Positions 12,601 through 24,600 of a stretch of DNA of 64,000 bases are shown here, one piece after another. Under the pieces are notes generated by a model. It was not told the origin of the DNA. It saw nothing but the letters and a program-made list of their open reading frames with translations, and did not search any database. Source of the stretch: Ciona savignyi. Its lineage: Eukaryota > Chordata > Ascidiacea > Phlebobranchia > Cionidae. How positions within the stretch are numbered: position 1 is the first letter of the stretch; every line of letters starts with the position of its first letter. The DNA lies in assembly GCA_000149265.1 (NCBI GenBank), contig CH003075.1, positions 460,709 through 524,708 on the forward strand, written 5' to 3'. Both the position numbers and the translations under genes were made by a program.

Positions 12601-15600
12601 AAAGGTATTTGGGTTTATGAGTTTAACCAAATTATAAATGTATTTAGTATATTTATATCGTCACATTAGACAAAATATCCTATGAGAAAAAATAAATGTT
12701 ATTTATTTTACGTTTGTCCACTAAGTTTAAGCTGATATTAGGTGTGTAATCCGTGTTTTAACCATGGAAATTTTCTGAAAAAATCCGAAAATTACTACAA
12801 AAGCCATTCGATTTAAATGCCTCTTATGTACACCTTATTGGGGATCATTCGCTTATTATAAATGGACATATTTATGCTTCGTCCCTTTTTGCAGCTTATG
12901 GTGGCAAATATTTGTTCGTAATATGCCGCCACTCATATAACGCTTTATTACTGGGTGTTCCTAAATATTGACTCTCAAGAATAGGTCGGATCGTTTGTAT
13001 AAAAGTTTAATGGGCGTGGATGAGGGTATTTTACGGCATGTGTAGGCTTGCTCGCTCTAAGGAAATGTTTACTTTTTCGCAAGTGGCCTATTCGAAGAAA
13101 CTGGGGTATTTTGGGGAAATGTTTGCTGTTGATCTGTCGGAATGCATTAAATAAACATAAAATTGATCAATGGTGGCCTCAAAATGTATTGGTTTAACCG
13201 TAAGATATAAAACGCCTGGAAGTTTAAAGCTCTTATAAGACATCGTTGGTTGAATTCAGTCTTTCAACACGTATTGAATATGGCTTCTATATTCTCCTTT
13301 TTATTGTATCTTTGTGGAAACGCTTGTCAAAACAACCTTTTGCCTGGGCTAATGTTATTCTGAAGCTCTAATCAATAAAACTAAGGTTGTTTATCCAAGA
13401 CACCAGTTTGGCAACTCGTTCGCAATTTTGTAGCTATGGAGTAAGTGCTGCAAGGAAGAAGCACTCACACATTTGAATCTAAGAATTAGTGTAACTATCA
13501 CAACTACTTTAATTTGAATTTTTTTTTCTGGAACTCGTTGTGCAGTTTCTTAACGTTTGCTGTATCACTATGGTAATTTGCATAAGAATCCGTTTGGTAT
13601 AACTGATTGATTGTCAATGAAATCCTAAAAATGTATATATTGATGATGTTATAGCATGTAATTTGTAGACGTTTTATCTGCATTTAGGCCACTACTATCA
13701 AATAGTAATAAATTATTTACATGTGTTTCGCTTGTTTTTATTTAAAAAATAATCAATTTTGCTCTTTCAGCTACAAGGAAATTCACCAACGACGGAGGCC
13801 TGCTCCAAGAAGAACTATTTTTGAAGTAAGTGTACTTACCTCTTCGGTGTATATACCTAAGAAAATTTTTAACTGCACAAGATTTTATCCACTGCTTAAT
13901 TTTAATTTTTTAAGAACAGAAAAATCCGGTGGTGATTTTTTTTTGTTTTTTTAGACCATCATATTTGTTTTATTGCAAAGTTTTCGTTGATTAAGGAACC
14001 ACAACGAAATCCTTATCAGGAAAAAAATTAAACTATTAAAAACAAATAGACACACACACACACAAACTGTAAAAATTTGTTGAAAATATCTTTAAAACCC
14101 ATGGATAACTAAGGCCACCAACTCGCACTAAGTGCACAATTTTGCTTTTTTTTGGCTAACCACCAAAAAAAAAGGAAAAAAAAAATTTAATGAAATACGG
14201 ATGAAGTAATTCATTTTGACAGTCACAAACCGAACAGTCTCAATCTATTTCTCAATTAACTTGTGTAAAAATTCGATGCGAGTTATTCATTATCAGAATT
14301 AAATGTTACAGCTGCCCTGGATGAAGTCGGCTATTGATCTCAGTCCACAATTACTTGTACCTTTAGGAACGCACATCGATAAAACAATCGCTCTTATCTT
14401 TAATTGTTGAAGCGCCACGGCCACATGTCGAAGGTTCGATAAGAATTAGTATCTGCAGGCGAAGTTTCAATTAGTAGCAGCGGTGTCTCCGGGGTATTTT
14501 GGGAACAAGTGAAGTGACGCACAAGCACAACCTTTCTGTGTTTCCCATTTAGTGATGTATTCACACATAGTAAAAATCCCAAATTTGAAGGAGTCTAAAG
14601 ACATTCGCCACTGTAATTATCTTTACGACATTCCGGTCCTATCTGCCACGCCACTAACCTACATTATATAACGACGTTACCATGTACTGAAATTATTCTA
14701 CAAGCCAAAAAATGAAATAATTCAAAATTTGATATTGAGACATTAAAGACTATAAATCAATGCCATTAGCAATGAATGATTATCTGCTATATCCCCGGTA
14801 TGAAAAGTACAATCGCCTTTGGCCTAGACACTTTTACAATTCCGTCTATTAAGCTTCGAAATCACTGATATTTTGTTTCACTACGGTGTGTATTTTTTAC
14901 ACGTCGTTTGTGTGTCATTTAAGTCCGGCTTTTCCTCGTTTCTTCATCAATTCTATAAATAAACATTCATGCTCATAAGTTCGGCGAGCGTTCTGGCGAC
15001 ACATTAGATTTCCTATGCAATCGATTTCTGGACAACATGAAATATTTATTAATGCCAAGCGACCCTCTCGGTAAATCAATCTGGTGAAAAGCTTTCAAAT
15101 TATACTTGATTCTGGCAACGTGACTTATTACGTAATTTGATGAAACATTTCTTGAAAGTGGATACATTTCTATTAAACTTTAAAAATGCTTTACATTGGG
15201 GAATAATTTGAATCCTACTTCGCCCTGTGCTTTCTTCGCCAACACAAAGTATGTGTGTCTAGATAGAGTTTTAATTCGTTACCAACCTGTTGCTTTAAAA
15301 CGTATTGAAATTTAGAAAAAATTGAAGTATTCATGCATATATTTAAACTGGTTTTGGTTAATACGTATTTTTGAGATAGCAGCTTTAAATTTAAATCTAT
15401 TAATCTCGGTAGTGCTTGAAACCATCCTTTCAGCTTCATCGGCAGTAATCATGCATCCATGAAAATCGATCACCAGTCTCCCTCGACGCATTACGCCAGT
15501 AATTAAGCGCGTTTTTTGTGCGATGCACCCTGGTTGCACGCGCGCCTGTAGCAGATGGTAAGCCTGTGCGGGGCTGGTCGCAGCCGACGGTTTAGTTGCC

Positions 15601-18600
15601 AGTTAGAACGCAGAGTTTACTATACGATATTTCAAAAGAACAGTGTCTTAAGTACTTCATTCCGACCAGGTTTCTCGTGATTAGAAAATCACTTGTTATT
15701 TGTTGGCAAACGAGTATGTTTATTGTAATAATTAAACGGTTGCAAATGCTAGTTATTGAAATTGCCTTTAAAAGATATCCAAAAAAACTTTTATTTAAAA
15801 TTTAATGAAAGCTGTAAGAAGATTACGAAGAAGCTATGTTACAATATACCATCCTAAACGAAAACGTATAATCGCATTAGTTTAGTTATTATTCGTAATC
15901 TTTTGTAAGAGGTTTACTCACAGATTGTAAATTAGTGCTTGGTGCGCAATTAACCAATTACTATTTTCTACTTCAACTCACAGTTCGAATTATTTAATGC
16001 GAGGCACCCAATGGTACATCGTATTGCTGTATGTTCATAAATTATTTCACGTTATCTATATCTAATCTTAGTTTTGTGTTTCCGGATTAAGTTGTAAATG
16101 TTTTGACAAATTGTCCGACTGCTAAGCGGAGACGACAGAAAACGGATGTCCGTGTAAATTTCCATTAAAACAAAATATTTGCTCATTTTTAAGGTAAGTT
16201 CTGTCTGCCCAAAATCACGACTAGATGTATTTTAGGACAGCTTTTGCGTTATATTCAAAATGTACAGATGTGCCATAGATTACAACCGTTTTCCGCAAAA
16301 ATAAATTAAATTAGCTGTTCAAAAAACACGAAAAATGTAGACATCTGATGTGAATGTTATTTTCGTTGTGAAATAGCCGCATATTACAAGACGACAGCAT
16401 GCAAACAATCAAAAGATAAAGTGGTCAAATAAACGTACAAATTTAATTCATTGGTGAATCGCCATATACTTATGAACAAAACTACGATTTCTGATATATC
16501 GAGTCGTGTGAAAGTACTTCTGTGTTTATTGGCATAATGCTTTATCCTTGCATCATCCCATAGTCCCGATGCACTGTATTATCTTGTTTTAGATTTTGTT
16601 GTTTATCACGTCTGCATGAGTCACCTTGGAGCAGCTGCCCATGTATGGTGACGTCATGCATAGGGAATATCTTCTGACCCAAATGTCACGTTCGGTTTAC
16701 GTTTTGTCTCGACTGATCAATTGAAATCGAATTAACAGCATATTGTTGGAACTCGTCGGTTCTAGCAATCTATAAGTTAAGACAGAGCTTATCCTTACGT
16801 TTCTATCTCTTGGTTTTATTGGAAACAAACACCTTTTAAAATATTTTTCTAAAAGTAGAAAAAACTTTTGTCAGTTTTGCTGGCATGAATTCTGATGTGT
16901 TAAATTTTATTCGTACTGAATGTTTCCCAAATGTGTCTAATTTTGTTGTAAGCATTGTTAAATTTATCGTTTTAGGAAAATCTATAACATTTTATTTGGT
17001 GTTATACATAATGCACGAGCTGTATCAGATTGTATATCTCGTTGTTACTTAAAGTAGGACAACTCTACAGGCCCCTGTAGTGCAATTTATCAATATATCT
17101 AATGTCGATGTCAAACTGTCTCGCCACGTTAGCATGATTTTGTCACAAAAGATATACTCATGGACGTATAGTTTACATCTATGGATATTTCTTCGTTATA
17201 AAAACGGAAGTTTTTAAAGGATTTTATATTATAATACCTTTAAATAAAATTATTCGAAGTCGTTGAAAACTGATAAACAAACCCCGCGTAAACGTCTAAC
17301 ATCGCAGAGTTAAACTTTCTTAAATGAAACCGGATCACGTTGATGGAAACTTAATCTCGCTTTGCTTTGGTTACGAAAACTTGTTTGTTTAACTCCCTAT
17401 GTCTGTGGAGTAAATTGTTATGGTCCAAAATTACCGGTGACAAACCTATTAATATTATTAATAATAACATAATGTCATTTTTAGGGAAGCCCCGGTTATA
17501 TTTTATGTGAGTTTATTTATTTAAAGTTTAATTCAGTGTCATTCGGGGCTTATTGCTTTCATGTCGTTACATAGTGGTTGGTCTTTGCAAAATCGTCACA
17601 CAATTTGAACTGTTCATGTTGACACCTTTTTACTTTAGTTGTAATTGAATTTTTTTCCTGGAAAGTTTTAATTGGCTTTGTTAATTGTGCGGAGGCTATA
17701 GCGTACCTCATACTAACTTACATCTGCTCCGGTAGATACCTGTAATGTAGCACATGTGACGTTTTGTTTTGTTCTGACGAAATACAAAAAAACGAAAATC
17801 CCGCTGTTAATTTCCTCTGGGATCTGTTGACGAATTGCGCAGTAGTTTGCCAGTTGGTAATCTCTCAAGGGATAAGCCCTGCTATTCGATCCTGTACAAT
17901 TTTGTGGCATAATCTTGAGTTATAAATATCATATTTTGTTGGATTGAGTGAATAAACTTCACCGGGGAATTTGTCTTATTTATTTTGTGTTAGATCGTAC
18001 AATACTTGTGTTGGGGAAGTTGGAATCCAATGTTGTTTGTATTTCATTGCTTAATAAACGCTTCTTAACGCATTCGTTTTCAAACAACATCATCGAAAAC
18101 TTTGATTGTTTTCAGAGTTCTTTTATACTACCTAACAGTGTTTAAGAAACAAATCCAAAATTGATTCTTTATTGCTGATTAGGTGCTGCGAGTTTAGATT
18201 TCTTATTACGTCATGCTTTTGTTTTTAGTTGCACGTCCAGACGGGTACTAATGAATTTTTAATGTCGCGTTTTCTAGACTCTAATGCCTTTAGCGCAGGT
18301 TTACCGGCGGCTCCACGACGACTGTCATCGGAAGACGTATGTGGCCGATTACTTCAGCTTTACTCGTGACGCACTGTACTTATTTCCTGATTATCTGAGT
18401 TTAAATTGCTCTTAAAGGTTGTTTTAATGGAAATGCATTTTGATGATTGTCGCCATTATATAATTTGTCTGAGTGCATCATACGTTAACAGCTGCTTCTG
18501 ATCCATTGTGTATTATACGTTTGTACCAAGTGCTGTCCCCATTCTGAATCCCGCAGGAACTATCTTTAAGTCGCGGAAAATGCACTCTTTAACAAAGTTC

Positions 18601-21600
18601 CATTATCTATCTATGGGCTTTTTGTTGTTGCAGTGACACTGGAGATCAAAGCATTGAAACTCGAAAATCCTTAATCAAAAGCTAAAAAGTTGCCAAAAAT
18701 GAACAAACATTCCAAGAGTTTATAAACTCGCACCTGCAGCCATTCTTTTGATGGTCATTTTTAAAGTACTTGACCAATGTTTCAAGTACTTAATGCACAG
18801 CTGTATTTTGAATTCCCAACTCCATTAGATACTTTAGATTATTCGTTTAATTCGTCATGAATAATCGATAGGCTCATTTTTGTCAATCGAACTAAGTGAT
18901 GTGATTTTAATAATTTTTGTTGGTGTTTTAATCAGCGATTTACAACGTTTTTTTAATTGGCTTGATTTATACAAATTATTTAAAAGTGACATTTATTTGT
19001 ATGTTTGTTTACAATTTAGTTCAATTATTACTGGTTTGCTATAAGTAAATTCTTTAATGACGTTTTTCACAGTATAAAAGGCGTTAAATTTAGGTCCACG
19101 CGCTGGGCAGTCTGTGCTCGACTTGAGTACTTTTCTTTGTTGTCATGTTGACGAGCCCACATGTAACTAAACCGTTGCGAAACCACGACAAGCAATTAGG
19201 TTACTACTGGGCCGTGCTTTTATCTATTTGTTTGTTCCAATAGAGCCCGACCCTTAACTTGACCGGAGTTGGTGATGCTACACTATAGTTAACCACAGCC
19301 GCGTGGATTTGTATCCGAAGAGTGATGGATAGCTCGTTAATTTAGTCAATGATACTTAATTGTCAGGTCCGCCCTTTGGTTAGTTATTGTTCGATTTCTG
19401 CATTCTTTTCCACCACGCGCCAAACCACATTTAAGGACTTAAATTATCTCGTGTTCCGCTGCATTATTTTCTAAATAGTATATTGGTGTTCAATACGCGT
19501 GGCATGGCATGTGTTGTCTTCCGCTGATCGCTTTAAAAGGTGCTTCTCATTCCAAAAGCCCGTTTTTAGCTTCGGTCATCCGTCAAGTGTCCGGTACGGC
19601 GATCGATACACACAAACATAATGACCACAAATACGAGCATTTGTACACGGAATCACTTGTGAGCATCTCGACTGGTGCTTCGGATCCGTTTCTCTAATTT
19701 ACCACTTGAAACAATCAAGCGTGCTCTCCTGTGGGATTTTCACAACGGTTAAATAAAATGTGTGTTGCATTATTTTCTTGGAATTATGTTTTCCGTGGAT
19801 TTTCCGATTATTTTAGCATCCAAATGTGATTATTTTAGCAAGAGTTTGTTTTATCTCAATCCAATGCAAAATACATAGTTCTTAAATTGTTAAAATTGGC
19901 CAAAATGAAATAAATGTTTCGTTTATTTTTGTACAGACCCGACGACTTGGATATGTGTGAATTCTTAACGCTTTGTATTTGTGTTTTTCGCTGATACTTA
20001 TGCGGTGTAGATGCTCTAGCTTTAGATTTTGTGCGTACTCCTTTATCAGTTACTACTATAGTGTGAATATTACAACATTGGGCTTCTATCCGAGTATAAT
20101 CGTCGAGGTTTTTCTATCCGTTGTTGTATCGGGTAGTGAAAAATGACGTCATGCAAATATAAATGGTGGAAGCCAGATAGTCATCTTTTAATAAGACGAC
20201 GAGTTTTAATCGAAAGGTTACAGCTATATGGGAATAAGGTTAGAGACTAGTAAAAAGAGTAAAAACAAACGTGCGGTAGCGGATCGTCTATAGTATTGTT
20301 TAAACTGTACGTTTCAAAATTTGTAGGTGTTTATAGCTATCATCCACCTAACCATTACAATTAAATCGGTAATTTTAAATGGTGGATACAAAAGAATGGA
20401 TAAACGCTTGGCCGCTGATGTGTGCTACGTCCACTCTGATATTTACTGTTTGTGTATACCACCGGACAGAATTGTTGGGTGATACCGTTCATAACCAACA
20501 AGTGTAAACAAATTCTTACACAAATAAGGTGTTACCACTTTGTGAAACAGTTTTGTCTAAGCTTTTATATAAACATAGCGTCCAAAGAAAACGCAGTACC
20601 CATTTTTCTTATTAAGTATATTTATGATGTTTTTGTTGATTTTGCAGTTACCACATCACAACAGAATGAACGTTTCCGCGAGATGGCGCAAGTACGTCAA
20701 AGATCCGTGCCAAATTTAGTGAGTTTTTGTGTTAACTTTTTTTAATTGTAAATTTTCTGTTAATACGCATAATAGTTAGTTAATATATACTGACGAACAA
20801 CATAGTGCGCAGAAACTTATTATTTGAATTTAATTTATATCGATTCGGATAAGACTTTTATTAAAAAACGGGCTGTAAATTCGTTAATTAGCTCTCAGCT
20901 GCTGCTTGCATATAAAACATTCCGTATCAGCCGAAACACATATTGCTCTCTAATTAGTTTATCTATTATGTATTACACCAATCTATGAGTGCCGATGTTT
21001 AAATGCAGTGTTTACGGAAATGGAGACGAAAAGGCACCGGCCGTTCGTCTACTTCTCATACCAAGAATGATGAATTCCCTCGACCTTGTGCTCAGTGAAA
21101 TCACCGAAAAAATATCACTCAGAACGGGAAAGGCAGTACGAAGGTAGTTAACTAAAAAATACATGTGTTTTATGCACAATTCACGTGTAGCATATGTAGT
21201 GATTATGGTTGATATATTATGCTTTAATTATACACTAATATATTAAGAAGCTAGTTAATACATTTGTTCACTTTTTGTAGACTTTACGACGTGACGTACA
21301 AGCAAATCAACGACCCTTCCCAGCTCACGCAAGGTCAGTATTACATCGCAGTCGGCACTGAACAACTAAAGAAATTACCTTACGGCGAACTCAACTCTAT
21401 GCAGAAGTCGCAATCGCCCAGAAGAGGGTAAGCTACTTAATTTATGTTCAGTTCAGTTCACAAAATATTATGGTTCCTTATTATTTCAACAGAAACGCTT
21501 TACCGCCAATAAAACGGCACCGACCAAGACCTCCTCAAAAGGACGGAGATGATCAGACGTACACCAAATTGGTTCGTTATACACCCAGAAACCATAACAA

Positions 21601-24600
21601 CATATACCTTAGATAGATTTTTGACGTGTCTTTGCCTTCGTTTATTACGATGTGTTTAAATTTAGTCGTGTTTCTATTTTAATCAAACCAGAAGAACAAA
21701 TGTAGGTTAAGTTGTAGGTAAAGTTTCTTGCTTAAGATACTGCGCACATTTTGGCTCTACAAGTATACGAGTTTGTTTTCATTTTGTAAGCATTGCACTA
21801 AACCGGTGCAATACGCGGCCATATTTTTATAATATTCCACCGTTGATCGCAGCATAATCAGCGAAAACAGCAGAAACAAGAAGAGGAGGAAACCACTGTG
21901 ATGGGAGCAAGTGCTGTGACTGGTTACCGACCCCTCAAGACTAAAAAGTACAAGCCCAAACCTCCGGGTAAGCATGGATACAATGTAGGAATTGTGTATT
22001 ACATTGTCATATGTAAATTCAAAAAATAAAATAGATGATCGGAATAATGATACCCCAAAACTTTGCCCGACTGATTTGCATGGTGGGTTGGAATGTCGCC
22101 TTTCAGCCGAATAATCGATGGTCACTAGCTAGTTGGTAGTGTCCGTGGATAGGGCACTTAACGGACACTGCCTAAACCCAGTAGAATGGTGGTTTTTTAC
22201 CAAACATAATGAACGGAACGTCTTAATTATACTCTAACATACTGCAATAGCTCCGATAACCCTACGGTGGGCGGAGACGATAGCCCGTGTCTTAACTCCT
22301 CTTGCGTTTTCCCATCCATGGTAATAAACATGATTATCCGATCTTTTATCCGAAGTTTCAAATTCTCCACTAGCGGCCCATCCAACACACGAGGGCGAAT
22401 CAGTCTTCCATGCAAAACCTGTGAAGGTGAAGAGATCCGGAAAAATGAACCACATCCCGCATCCTCCATCGGCGGAGAGTGATGGTGTCTTCCGAGCAAA
22501 CGGGGAGGGAATCCGCGCTGAGGAAGTACAGGAAGATGAAGACACGAAAGTAGACCTCCCAATTGACCAGGTGAAGTGAACGTTCTTACTGACACTCTGG
22601 GGAATGATTATAAGTTGTTTTTAAATTCAAAGTTCTGTAATAATATTAGAACTCTGTCCCCTAATCAGAAGTATTGCCAAACGTTTTCCAACAAATTCGA
22701 TTTTAGACTCGCCTCTTCTGTTCAATAGATACTGTTCAATTGTTTAGAAGGTGTTTTTCTACCAACGAATTTAAATTCCAAAGTTAACTGCAATAGACAA
22801 ATAAAGATCTTATTATTTGTAACTTAAACACGCTTCGTGTACATGTTAAACTGATTACCAGGTTCCCGCCGACGCGGTCGACGAGGAAGAAATCCAAGAT
22901 CATCCCGGCGCTAATGGAACCGATGACGTGGACGAAGACGTCACTGTTGACGTGGCGGCCTCCAACGCGGATGAATATCGGGAAAAAGATGTTGGTAATG
23001 AGAGTGATGGCGGATTCGATGATAATGTAGCAACTGAAGAAGGTTTGCACAACATATTCCTTGATGTAGTTGGTTACTCCGTCCACCTATCTATGCCTAT
23101 TTTGTATTTCTCTCTAAATATGCAAGCATTATCTTATACGATATTTTTGTCTTTTCCCATGACTAATCGATTACCCTTCTGTGCAACCAAAATAACCTTT
23201 AACAAAAATAATCTCCCCAACGCTAAACAAAAGAAACTCGCATTGAAGTAATGGACTTCGAGCCGCCATTATTCCTTCCTCTCCCAACTTCTGCATGCGA
23301 TGAATCCATCCATACTAACACAGATAACTCTGCACCTGTTCCTACCGCTGCCCCTGTCCCTCTCCCTATAACTAACATTGAGGACGAGGTGGTACCGGAA
23401 GATGAATTAGTTCAAGAGAAACCGGATGAAATCGTTGAATCTGAACCTGTTGAAGATTTAGACGAAGTTCCAGCGGAAAATACTCCCCAAAATGATGCAG
23501 TCAAAGCTACAGAGGTAAATTGTAATTTCGATGTTGAGTTTCGTTTCAGGTTTACTTTTCGGTGATACGTTGTGAATGCAAAATAACTCGTTTTCATCGA
23601 TTGTTGTGGTTTGTTAATTTTGTGCTCACTGTATGTACTTTTTTAACCTCCCAAGTATTCCGTGTTAAATTCCAGGAAAGGCACAGTTATGACAGATATA
23701 GAAATGTCAAAAAAAGATACAAAAGAAAACCACATAGACAGAAAGGGACAGAGCAGAAAAGTGGGGACAGAGAAACCACAAAGTCTTGGGTTTACTTTTA
23801 AAGAAGTTTTCTTTTCTTTTATTGTTATTGTCGTATGTTCTATGTATAAAAATGCGAAAAATTTGGCAAAGCTTTCAGTGTAATAAGTGTTCAAAGTTTG
23901 TTTCAAGGTTACGGTAGAAAATATTAGGATCAGTAGGTATAAATCAAAATTTTACCAAGTCTTCTTTCTCAAATTAGTAAGTGAGATACCTAGAAATAAC
24001 TTAAACTATACGAGATATGATATCAGGATATGATATGAAGTTAAACTCTTAAACAGAGTTAATGTGCTGTGGTACTAATTTATAAACTTTGATAACTGTG
24101 TGCTTAATGACGACTCGTTAGGACTATAATCTGGCACTGTGACCTGGGCGTTCTGTAGTTTGATGATGTACTAACTTGAAATTAATAAACAAAAAAATAT
24201 ATGAAAAGCATAGAGTTGAGTGTTAGCACATTTTTGACATATGCAATAAATTTGTGTAGTAGGGTTGTTTGACTGTTTAATATTAATTCGCATTCAAAAT
24301 CAACCAATTAATGAATAATAAATGACAAAGTAGAACTGATTTTTAGCTCAATGAATTTTCTAAATAAAACCATTTAAAAGAATAACGCATGGACTTTGAT
24401 CCGGAGCTTTGACTTTTTCGTAGAACGGAATACAACCGGAAACGAAGCCGAACTCCTTGCAGCCATCAGCGTGAAGAAATAAGCTACTTCCAAGCCCGCC
24501 TATAGTTTATTAATATACGAACATAAGCATATTAACATTAAGCAACTATTAACTCACTAACACGGTTAAAAATTTATAAGCCCATTTCGCATTCGAATAG

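Noticed and set aside
22227..22595. Reverse-strand open frames over DCDC2 exon 9
   Set aside because: Shadow of a SINE plus a real plus-strand exon with the conserved DCDC2 motif.
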